Part shown: one piece after another, positions 52,104 to 62,668 of the stretch
How the letters are laid out: each line of letters begins with the position of its first letter
Numbering within the stretch: the stretch's first letter is position 1
Assembly (NCBI RefSeq): GCF_014323725.1
Contig: NZ_JABVED010000007.1
Span: 244,251 to 308,250, forward strand
Direction of reading: 5' to 3'
Length of the DNA stretch: 64,000 nucleotides
Source of the DNA: Actinokineospora xionganensis
GTDB taxonomy: Bacteria; Actinomycetota; Actinomycetes; Mycobacteriales; Pseudonocardiaceae
Notes under the pieces: generated by a model
What the model was told of the DNA's origin: nothing
Seen by the model: the letters and a program-made list of their open reading frames with translations, nothing else
The model's database searches: none
Program-made: the position numbers and the translations under genes

Positions 52104-52916
52104 GTGACCGCTATCGACATCGACACAGACCCGAAGGCCTTCGCGGAGCAGGCGGCAAAAGCGCTTGCCGAACGGACCGGGGTCGAACAACACGACCTGG
52201 CATTCGTCCTCGGCTCCGGCTGGCGGCCCGCCGCCGACGAACTCGGCGAGCCGATCGCCGAGGTGCCGATGGCGGAGCTGCCCGGCTTCCTCGCGCCGAC
52301 CGTCCAGGGACACGGCGGCACGATCCGGTCGGTCGACGTCGACGGCAAGAAGGTGCTGCTCGTGCTCGGCCGCACCCACCTCTACGAGGGCCACCCAGTC
52401 GCGCGTGTGGTCCACGGGATTCGCACGGCGGCGGCCGCCGGTGTGCGCGCCGTGGTGCTGACCAACGCGGCGGGCTGCCTGATGGAGGGCGTGCAGGTCG
52501 GCCAGCCGGTGCTGATCAGCGACCACCTGAACCTGACCGCGCGCTCCCCGCTGGTCGGCGCGGACTTCGTCGACCTGACCGACCTGTACTCGGCACGACT
52601 GCGGGCGGTCGCCAGGAGCATCGACCCGACGCTGGTCGAAGGCGTCTACGCGGGCCTGCCCGGGCCGCACTTCGAGACCCCGGCGGAGATCCACATGCTC
52701 CGGGTCATGGGTGCGGGCCTGGTCGGCATGTCCACGGTCCTCGAAGCCATCGCGGCCCGCGCGGCCGGTGTCGAGGTGCTGGGGCTGTCGCTGGTGACGA
52801 ACCTGGCCGCGGGCATCACCGGCGAGCCGCTCGACCACCTGGAAGTGCTGGAGGCCGGTCGGATCGCGGCGAGTTCGATGGGCACGCTGCTGCGCGAGTT
52901 GGCTCTGCGCTCGTGA
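52104..52916 (+). CDS. punA: Purine nucleoside phosphorylase
   Basis: 270-residue trimeric-type PNP cleaving inosine/guanosine to base and ribose-1-phosphate. Signatures: VLGSGW, phosphate-site [39 protein letters not shown] with the catalytic Asn. GTG 52104; the stop overlaps pmmB start (GTGA). Same gene order as Rv3307 (deoD)-Rv3308 (pmmB); the two may form a ribose-phosphate salvage operon. Confidence 0.95.
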   Translation: MTAIDIDTDPKAFAEQAAKALAERTGVEQHDLAFVLGSGWRPAADELGEPIAEVPMAELPGFLAPTVQGHGGTIRSVDVDGKKVLLVLGRTHLYEGHPVARVVHGIRTAAAAGVRAVVLTNAAGCLMEGVQVGQPVLISDHLNLTARSPLVGADFVDLTDLYSARLRAVARSIDPTLVEGVYAGLPGPHFETPAEIHMLRVMGAGLVGMSTVLEAIAARAAGVEVLGLSLVTNLAAGITGEPLDHLEVLEAGRIAASSMGTLLRELALRS

Positions 52917-54574
52917 CCCGGCTGACCTCGGAGCTGCGCGACCGCGCGTTCCGCTGGATGGCCGACGACCCCGACCCGGACACCAGGCTGGAGCTGCAGA
53001 AGCTCGTCGCGGCGGCCATGGGCGGCGACCCGGCGGCGGTCGACGAGGTGGCAGATCGGATGGCGGGCACGTTGGAGTTCGGCACCGCCGGGCTGCGCGG
53101 GCCGGTTCGCGCGGGCTCGAACGGGATGAACCGCGCGGTGGTCATCCGCACGACGGCCGGTCTTGCGGAGTGGCTCAAGGCGCAGGGCCGGGGTTCGGGG
53201 ATCGTGATCGTCGGCCGGGACGCGCGGCGCGGGTCGGAGGCGTTCTACGCCGACGCCGCCGGGGTGCTCGCCGCGGCAGGCTTCGACGTGCGGGTGCTCC
53301 CCCGCCCGCTGCCGACACCGGTGCTGGCGTTCGCCGTGCGCGAGTTCGGCGCGGTGGCGGGAATCCAGATCACGGCGTCGCACAACCCGCCCGCGGACAA
53401 CGGGTACAAGCTCTACCTCGACTCGGGCGCGCAGATCGTGCCGCCCGCGGACCGCGAGATCGAGGCCGCCGTCACGGTGGCCCCGCCAGCGGTGTCCGTG
53501 CCGCGCTCGGACACCTGGACGACCCTGGGCGACGACGTCCTGCAAGCGTATCTGGACCGCGTGTCGTCGCTTCCCCATGGCACCGCCCGCGAACTGCGCG
53601 TGGTGGCGACCGCCCTGCACGGTGTCGGCGCGGGCACTCTCGCGCCGGCGTTGAACCAGGCCGGGTTCGTCGACGTGCGGATGGTGTCGGAACAGGCCCA
53701 GCCGGATCCGGACTTCCCGACCGTCCCGTTCCCCAACCCGGAGGAACCGGGTGCCACGGATCTGTTGCTCGCCAAGGCAACCGAGGTCGACGCGGACGTC
53801 GCGATCGCCTTGGACCCGGACGCCGACCGCTGCGCCGTGGGCGTTCGCGGCGCTGACGGTGTCTGGCGGATGCTGCTGGGCGACGAGACCGGCGCGCTGC
53901 TCGGCGTGCACCTTTTGTCCACTTTGGACCGAGTGGCGCATCCCGACGCGTTGGTGGCCAACACGATCGTCTCGTCCTCGCTGCTCAAGTCGATCGCCTC
54001 GGCGGAGAACGTCCGGTATGACGCCACCCTCACCGGGTTCAAATGGCTGATGCGGGCGGGCGACGGGAACGGCACCGGACTTGTCTACGCCTACGAGGAG
54101 GCACTGGGTCACTGCGTCGACCCGGACTCGGTGCGCGACAAGGACGGCATCTCGGCGGCCGTGCTGGTGTGCGACCTCGCCGCGACCCTGAAGGCTGCCG
54201 GCCGGACGCTGCTGGACGCGTTGGACGACCTCGCCGTCACCCACGGCCTGCACCTGACCCGGCAGGTTTCGTTGCGGGTGACGGACCTGGCGCGAATCGC
54301 CCGACTCATGTCGGACCTTCGGGTCGATCCGCCCGCCGAGCTGGCGGGCGTCCCGGTGGCTTGCGAGGACCTGCTGCCCGCGGCGGATGTGCTGCGGTTC
54401 AGCGGCGAAGGCGTTCGGGTGATCGTGCGTCCATCTGGGACCGAGCCGAAAATCAAGGCATATCTGGAGATCGTGGAACCGGTGGCGGACCGGTCTTCGC
54501 TCGCCGACGTTCGCACTCGGGCAACCGGCTCGCTGGACGCACTGGCCGACGAGGTGGCCGGGCTGCTGCGTTAG
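52913..54574 (+). CDS. pmmB: Phosphomannomutase/phosphoglucomutase-type alpha-D-phosphohexomutase (PmmB/PGM2-like)
   Basis: 553-residue mutase. Four domains are recognisable: the phosphoserine loop [15 protein letters not shown] (Ser is the phospho-carrier), metal loop [10 protein letters not shown], sugar loop YEEALGHC, and C-terminal phosphate loop [11 protein letters not shown]-terminal [18 protein letters not shown] is typical of PGM2/phosphopentomutase-like members. Coupled to punA by GTGA overlap, which suggests it may convert ribose-1-phosphate to ribose-5-phosphate; hexose-phosphate activity is the alternative. Confidence 0.93.
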   Translation: MTRLTSELRDRAFRWMADDPDPDTRLELQKLVAAAMGGDPAAVDEVADRMAGTLEFGTAGLRGPVRAGSNGMNRAVVIRTTAGLAEWLKAQGRGSGIVIVGRDARRGSEAFYADAAGVLAAAGFDVRVLPRPLPTPVLAFAVREFGAVAGIQITASHNPPADNGYKLYLDSGAQIVPPADREIEAAVTVAPPAVSVPRSDTWTTLGDDVLQAYLDRVSSLPHGTARELRVVATALHGVGAGTLAPALNQAGFVDVRMVSEQAQPDPDFPTVPFPNPEEPGATDLLLAKATEVDADVAIALDPDADRCAVGVRGADGVWRMLLGDETGALLGVHLLSTLDRVAHPDALVANTIVSSSLLKSIASAENVRYDATLTGFKWLMRAGDGNGTGLVYAYEEALGHCVDPDSVRDKDGISAAVLVCDLAATLKAAGRTLLDALDDLAVTHGLHLTRQVSLRVTDLARIARLMSDLRVDPPAELAGVPVACEDLLPAADVLRFSGEGVRVIVRPSGTEPKIKAYLEIVEPVADRSSLADVRTRATGSLDALADEVAGLLR

Positions 54575-54628
54575 CGCGATGACCGTTATCCGCCAGCGGT
54601 GGCGCGGCCGAGCCAGCAGGCTGGTGTC

Positions 54629-55372
54629 ATGAACACACCACTTGAGGGCAAGGCCGCGCTGGTCACCGGCGGCAGCAGGGGAATCGGCGCGGCGACGGCG
54701 ATCCGTCTCGCCCAGGACGGCGCCGACGTCGCTTTCACCTTCCACAGCAACGAGACCGCGGCCGCGGCCGTTGTCGAGCAGATCAAGGCGACGGGCGGAC
54801 GAGCGCTCGCGATCCAGGCGGACAGCGCTGACGCGGGAGCGGTCATGGCCGCCGTCGAACAGACCGCCGCGGAGTTCGGCCGATTCGACATCCTGGTCAA
54901 CAACGCCGCGACCTATGTCGTGGAACCGTTGGAGGAACTCGATTTCGCCGCGTTCGACCGAAGCGTGGCGGTCAACATCCGGGCGCCGTTCGCCGCGGCC
55001 AAGGCGGCCGTCCCGCTGATGGCCGACGGCGGGCGGATCATCTCGATCGGCACCCTGGTCAACGACCGGGTCGCGTTTCCGAACTACACGCACTACGCCA
55101 CCACGAAGACCGCGCTGATCGGCCTCACCAAGGGACTGGCGCGCGAACTCGGGCCGCGAGGGATCACGGTGAACCTGGTCAACCCGGGTCCGACCGACAC
55201 GGAGTTGAACCCGGCGGACGGGCCGTATGCCGACACGATCCGCGGGTTCACCGCGCTCGGGCGGTTCGCCGAGCCGTCGGAGGTGGCGGGCGCGGTGGCG
55301 TTCCTGGCCGGGCCGGACGGCCGGTACGTGACGGGCGCGACGCTCACCATCGACGGCGGGTTCACCAGCTGA
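54629..55372 (+). CDS. SDR family oxidoreductase
   Basis: 247-residue classical short-chain dehydrogenase. NAD(P) motif TGGSRGIG near residue 15, NNAAT, active-site Ser in ISIGTLV and YATTK (Y-x-x-x-K), then NPGPTDTEL. The Arg after the glycine motif suits NADP preference. Substrate unknown. ATG 54629 chosen; the 10-residue longer reading has no ribosome-binding site. Nineteen bases before the flavodoxin-like gene on the same strand. Confidence 0.92.
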   Translation: MNTPLEGKAALVTGGSRGIGAATAIRLAQDGADVAFTFHSNETAAAAVVEQIKATGGRALAIQADSADAGAVMAAVEQTAAEFGRFDILVNNAATYVVEPLEELDFAAFDRSVAVNIRAPFAAAKAAVPLMADGGRIISIGTLVNDRVAFPNYTHYATTKTALIGLTKGLARELGPRGITVNLVNPGPTDTELNPADGPYADTIRGFTALGRFAEPSEVAGAVAFLAGPDGRYVTGATLTIDGGFTS

Positions 55373-55391
55373 TCTGGCAGACTCGGTGGCC

Positions 55392-55841
55392 GTGCCCAGA
55401 CTGCTGATCGTCCACCACACACCGTCGCCCGCACTGCAGGCGATGTTCGAGGCCGTGGTGTCCGGGGCGAGTGACCCTGAGCTGGCCGAGGTCGAGGTCG
55501 TCCGCGAGCCCGCCCTCTCCGCGACGGCCGCCGACGTCCTGGCCGCCGACGCCATCGTGCTCGGCACCCCGGCCAACATCGGGTACATGTCGGGCGCGTT
55601 GAAGCACTTCTTCGACACCGTCTACTACCCGTGCCTGGACGCGGGCAAGGGCACGCCCTTCGGCTTCTACGTCCACGGCAACCAGGGCACCGAGGGCGCC
55701 GTCACCAGCGTCCGCACCATCGCCAAGGGCATGGGCTGGACGCCGGTGGCGGAACCCGTGGTCGTCCTCGGCCAACCCGAGAAGCCCGACCTGGAACGCT
55801 GCTGGGAACTCGGCGCGACGGTCGCGGCCGGACTGCTCTAA
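55392..55841 (+). CDS. Flavodoxin/NADPH-dependent FMN reductase-like protein
   Basis: 149 residues. FMN-binding-type fold: first strand RLLIVHHTPSP with the phosphate-loop S/T-rich segment, AIVLGTPANIGYMSGALKHFFDTVY and GFYVHGNQGTEGAV, typical of flavodoxin-like and NAD(P)H:quinone reductase families. Its stop TAA opens the long palindromic 21-bp repeat. GTG 55392 (GTG 55386 alternative). Confidence 0.85.
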   Translation: MPRLLIVHHTPSPALQAMFEAVVSGASDPELAEVEVVREPALSATAADVLAADAIVLGTPANIGYMSGALKHFFDTVYYPCLDAGKGTPFGFYVHGNQGTEGAVTSVRTIAKGMGWTPVAEPVVVLGQPEKPDLERCWELGATVAAGLL

Positions 55842-55927
55842 CCGCGAGTCCAACGTTCCCGACAACGAGTCCGACGTTCGGGACCGCCTGAACGTCGGAC
55901 TCGTTGTTCTGGCTGTTGGACTCGCGG

Positions 55928-55930
<3 letters not shown>
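55839..55930. repeat. Palindromic 21-bp repeat cluster spanning two convergent stop codons
   Basis: Two direct units (GAGTCC at 55846 and 55867) are followed by two inverted units, giving arms of ~41 bases that both begin TAACCGCGAGTCC. The left TAA is the flavodoxin-like stop, the right one (minus strand) the aldo/keto reductase stop. Outer and inner thirds pair perfectly; the middle has mismatches. Works naturally as a bidirectional terminator. Confidence 0.9.
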
Positions 55931-56904
<974 letters not shown>

Positions 56905-56908
<4 letters not shown>

Positions 56909-57282
56909 GCGGAAGCCTCCTCGGACCGCATGAGGCGGTCATAGTTGTCGATCTTGTAGTCGAGGATGTCGAGACACGCCAGCAGCTGTTGGACGCGCTC
57001 GGCGACGGCGTCGCGGTGCCGTTCCAGGATTTCCTTGCGCGGGGCCGCGGTGACCGCGCCCTCGCGGCACAGCGCCGCGTATTCGCGCATCAGCTGGATG
57101 GGCATGCCGGTGGTGCGCAGCTTGGTCAGGAACTCCAGCCACGCGAGGTCGTCGTCGGAATAGGCGCGTCTGCCCGCGGAATCACGTGCCGGGGGCGAGA
57201 TCAGCTCGATGCGCTCGTAGTACCGAAGGGTGTCGATCGACAGCCCACTGCGGTGGGCCGCCTCGGCGATCGCGTATGTCAC
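56905..57282 (-). CDS. MerR family regulator of the aldo/keto reductase operon
   Basis: 125 residues: [20 protein letters not shown] helix-turn-helix, [20 protein letters not shown], and a C-terminal coiled-coil helix; no metal-binding Cys. GTG start 57282. First gene of the operon, with its own palindromic operator 14 bases upstream in an elongated-spacer promoter, the classical MerR arrangement in which the bound regulator twists the promoter to activate it. Confidence 0.93.
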
Positions 57283-57295
57283 GCCTTCGACCGTA

Positions 57296-57319
57296 TGACC
57301 TGGAGTGCGCTCCAGGTCA
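57296..57319 (-). promoter_or_regulatory. MerR-type promoter/operator dyad
   Basis: TGACCTGGAG, four bases, CTCCAGGTCA: ten-base perfect arms. On the minus strand TTGACC at its edge serves as -35 and TACGGT as -10, 19 bases apart, with the dyad in the spacer. This is the known geometry of MerR/SoxR-activated promoters. Start codon GTG is about 7 bases past the -10. Confidence 0.8.
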
Positions 57320-57320
57320 A

Positions 57321-57710
57321 CTACAAGTCACTTTCTTTCGGCAAAGCCCACGCCTCCAGGTGCTCCGCGAGCTTCGGGACCTCCAGCGCGCCCCGGCCCA
57401 CCTCGCGGACCAGGTCGAGGGCGTCGTCGGTCTCCGCGTCGATCCACCAGCCGTTGAGGTCGCAGAAGGTGACCACCGCGACCCAGCCCAGGCGCCAGTT
57501 CCCCTCGGCCAGCGGCCGGGTGCGCACGATGGAGTCGAGCAGGGCGGCGGCCTTGAGCCAGAGGTTGTCGTACGCCTCGACACCGAGCACTGTCGCGCGC
57601 GGGCGGTGGGCGGCGGAATCGAGCAGGCCGAGGTCGCGGACCACAAGGTCGCCCCCGGTCACGGCGGCGGCCAGGACAAGCAGGTCGCTGGCGTCGAGAT
57701 AAGTCGTCAC
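57321..57710 (-). CDS. Doc/Fic-like toxin with a changed catalytic motif
   Basis: 129 residues. The core VLGVEAYDNLWLKAAALLDSIV and WRLGWVAVVTFCDLNGW belong to death-on-curing (Doc) toxins, which phosphorylate EF-Tu or AMPylate targets. The catalytic box HxFx(D/E)GNKR is here RPLAEGNWR (residues 65-73): His is Arg and Lys is Trp. Activity is therefore doubtful, or altered. Its start overlaps the upstream antitoxin stop (ATGA), the typical antitoxin-toxin order. Confidence 0.85.
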   Translation of the reverse strand: MTTYLDASDLLVLAAAVTGGDLVVRDLGLLDSAAHRPRATVLGVEAYDNLWLKAAALLDSIVRTRPLAEGNWRLGWVAVVTFCDLNGWWIDAETDDALDLVREVGRGALEVPKLAEHLEAWALPKESDL

Positions 57711-57913
57711 ACCGTGCCGATGCGGTCGAGCAGGCCCCGGTAGCGGGGCAGGACACGACCGAGGACCTCGCCGAGTTGCTCCTCGCGGTGCAGCCGCGCC
57801 CAGCGGTCGGCCAGCGCCAGCCGCAGGATCTCCTGCTTGGAACGCCCTTCCGCGGCCGCGAGCTCATCGAGGCGGGCGTTCTCCTCGTCGGTCAAGCGCA
57901 GTGTCATCGCCAT
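57707..57913 (-). CDS. Ribbon-helix-helix (CopG-like) antitoxin
   Basis: 68 residues: MTLRLTDEENARLDELAAAE (N-terminal strand and helix), GRSKQEILRLALADRWARL (second helix), matching the CopG/RHH fold that binds DNA as a dimer and represses its own operon; the C-terminal segment would bind the toxin. Start taken at the ATG for MAMTLRL (57913). Coupled to the Doc-like gene by ATGA. Confidence 0.87.
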   Translation of the reverse strand: MAMTLRLTDEENARLDELAAAEGRSKQEILRLALADRWARLHREEQLGEVLGRVLPRYRGLLDRIGTV

Positions 57914-57981
57914 GGGTTGATGGTATCACCACGGTACCAACAATCCTGTTCACCAAACCGGCCCGCACTAGGCTGAATCGC

Positions 57982-58569
57982 GTGCCCCGACCGAAGACCC
58001 ATGACGACGCGCTGCGGGTCCGACTGCTCGACCGGGCCGGTGAGCTGATCTCCACCCAGGGCGCGTCCGCGTTGAGCCTGCGCAAACTCGCCTCCGACGC
58101 CGACACGTCGACCACCGCCGTCTACTCCCTCTTCGGCGGCAAGCCCGCGCTGGTCCGCGAGCTCTACCTCGAGGCGTTCGACCGCCTCGGCCGCAGACTG
58201 CGCGCGGTCACCCCGTCAGGCGACCCGAAAGAGGACATGGTCCGGCTGGGCCTGGCCTACCGGGAGAGCGCCCTGGCCGACCCGCACCTCTACGGCGTGA
58301 TGTTCGGCGAGGTGATCCCCGGATTCGAGCCCGACAAGGAGGCGCACGCCGAGGCCTTGGCCGCGCTCGCGCCGCTGCGGGACGTCATCCACGCCGGGAT
58401 CGACGCGGGTGTGTTCATCGAACCCGCCGAGGACATGGCGATGGCGTGCTGGGGCATCGTGCACGGGCTGGTGTCGCTGGAGCTGTCCGGCAACCTGCCG
58501 CCGGACCTCGATGTCGAGTCCACCTACGAGCGCGCGCTCCGCAACAACCTCGTCGGCTGGCTGAGCTAG
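57982..58569 (+). CDS. TetR family transcriptional regulator
   Basis: 195 residues from GTG 57982. N-terminal helix-turn-helix: [22 protein letters not shown] and [21 protein letters not shown]-terminal ligand-binding domain of the WHG-type (residues ~75-195: [19 protein letters not shown]). Target unknown; the neighbours (antitoxin behind, upp convergent) give no clue. Its TAG stop and the upp stop overlap (CTAG). Confidence 0.92.
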   Translation: MPRPKTHDDALRVRLLDRAGELISTQGASALSLRKLASDADTSTTAVYSLFGGKPALVRELYLEAFDRLGRRLRAVTPSGDPKEDMVRLGLAYRESALADPHLYGVMFGEVIPGFEPDKEAHAEALAALAPLRDVIHAGIDAGVFIEPAEDMAMACWGIVHGLVSLELSGNLPPDLDVESTYERALRNNLVGWLS

Positions 58570-59189
58570 ACCGCGCCGTACTGGCGGTCTCCCGCGTCGC
58601 CGAGGCCCGGGACGATGAAGCCCGAGTCGTTGAGGCGCTCATCGATGCTCGCCGTCACCAGCCGGACCGGCAGACCGGACTGAGTCAGGTGCTCCACGCC
58701 CTCCGGCGCGGCCAGCGCGCAGATCGCGGTGACATCGGTGGCGCCGCGGTCGGCCAGCAGCTTGATCGTGTAGACCATCGAGCCGCCGGTCGCGAGCATC
58801 GGGTCGAGCACGAACACCGGCCGGTCGGACAGGTCGGCGGGCAGCGACTCCATATACGGCGTCGGCTGCAGGGTCTCCTCGTCGCGGGCCAGCCCGACGA
58901 AGCCCATCTGCGCGTCCGGGATCAGCTTGTGCGCCTGGTCGGCCATGCCCAGCCCAGCGCGTAGAACTGGCACGAGCAGCGGCGGGTTCGCCAGCCAGTG
59001 CCCGTCGGTGCGCGCGACCGGGGTGTGGATCCGCTCGACCCGCAGCGGCGCGGCGCGCATCGCCTCGTAGGTGAGCATGACGGTCAGCTCGTGCAACGCC
59101 GCCCGGAAATTGGCGCTGTCGGTGCGTGCGTCGCGCATGACCGTGAGGCGGGCTTTGGCGAGCGGGTGATCCACGGTCAAGACGTCCAT
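58566..59189 (-). CDS. upp: Uracil phosphoribosyltransferase
   Basis: 207 residues from ATG 59189. Uracil salvage enzyme (uracil + PRPP to UMP). Signatures: [42 protein letters not shown]-site [14 protein letters not shown] and the uracil-binding C-terminal [17 protein letters not shown]. The longer open frame on this strand is a shadow of the plus-strand genes. Stop overlaps TetR's. Matches Rv3309c. Confidence 0.97.
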   Translation of the reverse strand: MDVLTVDHPLAKARLTVMRDARTDSANFRAALHELTVMLTYEAMRAAPLRVERIHTPVARTDGHWLANPPLLVPVLRAGLGMADQAHKLIPDAQMGFVGLARDEETLQPTPYMESLPADLSDRPVFVLDPMLATGGSMVYTIKLLADRGATDVTAICALAAPEGVEHLTQSGLPVRLVTASIDERLNDSGFIVPGLGDAGDRQYGAV

Positions 59190-59301
59190 GAACGCACACG
59201 GTAGCGGTTGGGCGACTGGTGTGGGTCGAGTGACAAGTTGGGCATACCGAGCATCGTCGTCGCCCGATAGGGTGACGCGGTCCACCGAGCTGGAGTGACC
59301 G

Positions 59302-59706
59302 ATGCCCGACTTACCCACCGCAGCACCGGTGTTCGTCGACCCGACCGGGAAGCGGCGCAAACACGTGCGAACCACCGCCGTCGTGAGCGTCGCCGCACTG
59401 GTCGCCGTGGGTGGTCTCCTGGTCGCGGCGCTGTTCGGCGCACCGCTCGGACCCACCGCGTCGCTGCCGATCCCGCCGCCGCCCTCGGCGCCCGCGCGGC
59501 CCGCGCCCGTCGTGACCACGACCGAGGCCCCGGACCGCACCTCGCGCGTCCAGACCACCGCGGCGCCCACCAGCACCACGACGACGACCTCGAAGGCCCC
59601 GGCGACAACGACCACCTCGTCGGCCGCCGGCACCACGACCAAGCCCGGCAACACACCGCCCGGCAGGCCAAGCGACCTTCCCCGCCCCACCAAGCCGCCG
59701 CGCTAG
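59302..59706 (+). CDS. Single-span membrane protein with Thr/Pro-rich outer stalk
   Basis: 134 residues. Basic cytosolic start (GKRRKHVRT), one helix ([21 protein letters not shown]), then ~80 residues of Pro, Thr and Ser, likely O-glycosylated and wall-embedded. No family recognised. Its TAG shares a base with the GTG start of the deacetylase/glycosyltransferase gene (TAGTG), so the two are made together and may act in the same envelope polysaccharide pathway. Confidence 0.72.
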   Translation: MPDLPTAAPVFVDPTGKRRKHVRTTAVVSVAALVAVGGLLVAALFGAPLGPTASLPIPPPPSAPARPAPVVTTTEAPDRTSRVQTTAAPTSTTTTTSKAPATTTTSSAAGTTTKPGNTPPGRPSDLPRPTKPPR

Positions 59707-61823
59707 TGGCCCGGCATCTCCGGGCACGCAAACCGCGTGCGCACTGGGTTCTGCTCGTCGCCGTGCTCGTCGCGGTGGCCGGTTTGCTCACGGTACAAGC
59801 GATCATGAACGGCGGGATCGGAGCGGAAGGCGCCGCACCGAACGGCACGGCGAACAACGTCCCGGCCGCCGCGCGGGACGGCGGCGCGGTCATCGATCCG
59901 CGCGGGGACACGCCGGTCACGGTGGGCCCGAAAGACAAGATGCTCGCCCTGACCTTCGACGACGGCCCGGACCCCGAGTGGACCCCGAAGATCCTGGAGA
60001 CACTCGCCCGGCACAACGTCCGGGCGACGTTCTTCATCACCGGCGCGAGCGCGGCGAAACACCCCGGCCTCGTCGAGGAGATCATCCTGCGGGGCCACGA
60101 GATCGGCCACCACACCACCACGCACACGGACCTGCGCGAAGCGGGCGAATCGCGCACGTGGATGGAGCTGCGGGCGACGGACCTGACCCTGGCGTGGACC
60201 GCGAACCGCACCACCGCCTTGGTCCGACCGCCCTACGCCGCGACGCCGGAATCACTCGACGACCTGGCCTGGCAGGCCGCGCGCAGGCTCGGCGCCGACG
60301 GCAGGCTCGTGGTGCTCTCCGACCTGGACTCGCAGGACTGGCGCAAGCCCGGTGTCGACGCGATCGTCGCCAACTCCACGCCGCGTGACGACCGTGGCGC
60401 GATCCTGCTCATGCACGACGCGGGCGGCGACCGGTCCGAGACGGTGGCCGCGCTGGACCGGCTCATCCCGGACCTGCACGCGCGCGGCTGGACCATCGGG
60501 TCGGTGTCGACGACAACCGGGTTGCAGGACTCCGGAGCCTTGCCGGGGATGCTGGCCCGACTGGGCGGGCTGCTGCTGGTGGGCATCGTGCAGCTCGCGG
60601 AGTTCGTCGCGGGATCGCTGGAGGTGGTGCTGATCGCGGCGACCGCCGTTGCCGCGCTGCGCACGCTGCTGGTGCTGCTGACGACCGGGGTGCACGTGCG
60701 CCGGGTCCGGGGAAAACGTTTGCGTCCGGTCCGCTACCCGGTCACGGTGCTGGTGCCCGCGTACAACGAGGCGAAGGGCATCGAGGCGACCCTGCGGTCG
60801 ATCCTGGAATCGCGGCATCCGCTGGAGATCATCGTGATCGACGACGGCTCCACCGACGGCACCGGGCGCATCGTCCGCGACCTGCAACTGCCCAGGGTCC
60901 GGCTGATCCGGCAGGCCAACGCGGGCAAGGCGGCGGCGCTCAACACCGGCATCGCCGCCGCCCGGACCGAACTGATCGTCATGGTCGACGGCGACACCGT
61001 GCTGGAAGCGGAAGCGGTCGGCACGCTGGCCGCGCACTTCGCCGACCCCACGATCGGCGCCGTGTCGGGCAACGCGAAGGTCGGCAACCGCGGCGGCGTC
61101 CTCGGCCGCTGGCAGCACATCGAGTACGTCATCGGCTTCAACCTCGACCGCCGCATGTACGACGTGCTGCAGTGCATGCCGACCGTGCCGGGCGCGATCG
61201 GCGCGTTCCGACGGTCGGCGGTGCTCGAGGTGGGCGGCGTCGGCGAGGACACGCTCGCCGAGGACACCGACCTCACCATGGCCCTGGAGCGCGACGGGTG
61301 GCGGGTGATCTACGCGGAGGGCGCGGTCGCGTGGACCGAGGCCCCGGCGACGCTCGGGCAGCTGTGGAAGCAGCGCTACCGTTGGTGCTACGGCACTTTG
61401 CAGGCCGTGTGGAAGCACCGGCGCGCGGTCATCGAGCCGGGCCAGTCGGGCAAGCTCGGCAGGCGTGGGCTGCCGTACCTGCTGATGTTCCAGGTGCTAC
61501 TGCCGGTGCTCGCGCCGATCGTGGACGTCGCCGCCGTGTTCGGCCTGCTCACCGGCGACGCCACGACGACGCTGCTGACGTGGCTCGGTTTCCTGCTGAT
61601 GCAGGCGATCCCGGCGGTCATCGCGTTCCGGCTCGACGGTGAGCGGCTGGGACCGCTGTGGGCGCTGCCGCTGCAGCAGTTCGTGTACCGGCAGCTGATG
61701 TACCTGGTGGTGATCCAGTCGCTGGCCACGGCGGTCTCCGGGGTGCGGCTGCCCTGGCACAAACTGGAGCGGCGCGGTCAGGACCTAGCCCTTGTGGGCC
61801 AGGACAGCGAACATCGTCACTGA
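59706..61823 (+). CDS. Bifunctional polysaccharide deacetylase - family 2 glycosyltransferase
   Basis: 705-residue fusion. N-terminal membrane helix (~14-34), then a NodB deacetylase (~78-270): TFDDGPDP with Asp85/Asp86, HHTTTH with His136/His140, and a late HDAGG motif. Two hydrophobic helices (~275-320) lead to a cytosolic GT2 domain (VLVPAYNEAKG; DDGSTDG; DGDT; EDTDLTM; QRYRW), followed by C-terminal membrane helices. The layout is that of a processive polysaccharide synthase (PgaC/NodC-like) joined to its outer deacetylase, suited to making and partly deacetylating an N-acetylhexosamine polymer. Polymer identity unknown. Its end overlaps the convergent methyltransferase by 39 bp. Confidence 0.92.
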   Translation: MARHLRARKPRAHWVLLVAVLVAVAGLLTVQAIMNGGIGAEGAAPNGTANNVPAAARDGGAVIDPRGDTPVTVGPKDKMLALTFDDGPDPEWTPKILETLARHNVRATFFITGASAAKHPGLVEEIILRGHEIGHHTTTHTDLREAGESRTWMELRATDLTLAWTANRTTALVRPPYAATPESLDDLAWQAARRLGADGRLVVLSDLDSQDWRKPGVDAIVANSTPRDDRGAILLMHDAGGDRSETVAALDRLIPDLHARGWTIGSVSTTTGLQDSGALPGMLARLGGLLLVGIVQLAEFVAGSLEVVLIAATAVAALRTLLVLLTTGVHVRRVRGKRLRPVRYPVTVLVPAYNEAKGIEATLRSILESRHPLEIIVIDDGSTDGTGRIVRDLQLPRVRLIRQANAGKAAALNTGIAAARTELIVMVDGDTVLEAEAVGTLAAHFADPTIGAVSGNAKVGNRGGVLGRWQHIEYVIGFNLDRRMYDVLQCMPTVPGAIGAFRRSAVLEVGGVGEDTLAEDTDLTMALERDGWRVIYAEGAVAWTEAPATLGQLWKQRYRWCYGTLQAVWKHRRAVIEPGQSGKLGRRGLPYLLMFQVLLPVLAPIVDVAAVFGLLTGDATTTLLTWLGFLLMQAIPAVIAFRLDGERLGPLWALPLQQFVYRQLMYLVVIQSLATAVSGVRLPWHKLERRGQDLALVGQDSEHRH

Positions 61824-62594
61824 CATGTGGAAGTCGCCCGACCGAGCGCCCGCGGCCAGGTCGGCGAGGAACTTGTCGGCCTGCTCCTGGGTGATCGCGC
61901 CGCGGCCGACGCCGGTGGCGGCCAGCATGCGCACCAGCGAGCCGTCAGCGGCGGTGTGGTCTTGGATCAGGGCCTGCGAGCCGATGTCGGTCACCTTCAA
62001 CCCGGCCGCCGTGAGCTGCCCGGCGAGCCTGCGCCCGCTGTAGGGGTTGGGCGTGGTGGTGAGCATTGCCTCGGTGAGGGCGCCCAGGACGGCCGGGTCG
62101 CCGGGGTGCAGGATCGCGGTGGCCCAGTCGGAGTCGATCACCACCGCGCGTCCGCCCGGCCGCAGCACCCGCGCGATCTCGACGGCCGCGCGCTCGGGCT
62201 CGGCGAGGTGCTGGAAGACCCGCTCACAGCGGACAGCGTCGAAAGTGTTGTCCCCAAAGGGAAGCTGGTATGCGTCGCCGTCGACGAACCGGGCGGATGA
62301 GGCTTTCTCGCCTGCGCGCTTCTCGGCGACGCAACGCATTCCGGCGTTCGGCTCGACCCCGACAGCATCGCCCGCGGACCCGACGGCCGCGGCGAAGGCC
62401 TGCACGTCCTCCCCCGTCCCGGCGCCGATGTCGAGCGCCTTCTCGCCGGGGTGGAGGTCGAGGGCGAGCATGGCCCACTGGCGCAGTCGCTGGATGCCGG
62501 GCAGGGCGGCCTGGAGGTCGAGGACCTCGACCAGGCGGTCGAGGTCGGCCGGATTGATCTGCTCGGCGCGGAACGACGGTTCACTTTCTGGCAT
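61785..62594 (-). CDS. Class I SAM-dependent methyltransferase
   Basis: 269 residues from ATG 62594. SAM motif I ALDIGAGTGEDVQAFAAAVG, acidic VEPNAGM, motif II DGDAYQLPFGDNTFDAVRCE, and VFQHLAEPERAAVEIARVLRPGG: the UbiE/Coq5-like methyltransferase_11 pattern. Substrate unknown. The gene is convergent with, and overlaps by 39 bp, the deacetylase/glycosyltransferase. Confidence 0.9.
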   Translation of the reverse strand: MPESEPSFRAEQINPADLDRLVEVLDLQAALPGIQRLRQWAMLALDLHPGEKALDIGAGTGEDVQAFAAAVGSAGDAVGVEPNAGMRCVAEKRAGEKASSARFVDGDAYQLPFGDNTFDAVRCERVFQHLAEPERAAVEIARVLRPGGRAVVIDSDWATAILHPGDPAVLGALTEAMLTTTPNPYSGRRLAGQLTAAGLKVTDIGSQALIQDHTAADGSLVRMLAATGVGRGAITQEQADKFLADLAAGARSGDFHMSVTMFAVLAHKG

Positions 62595-62668
62595 GGGTTC
62601 ACGGTAGCCGGATCGGATCGTCTCGACTTGCGGTCATGGTGTCACCCGATCGCGCTACGCTGCCGGGC

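Noticed and set aside
58566-59693. Longer reading of upp to 375 residues
   Set aside because: The extra N-terminus is antisense to the stalk protein and unlike the family; ATG 59189 gives the normal length.
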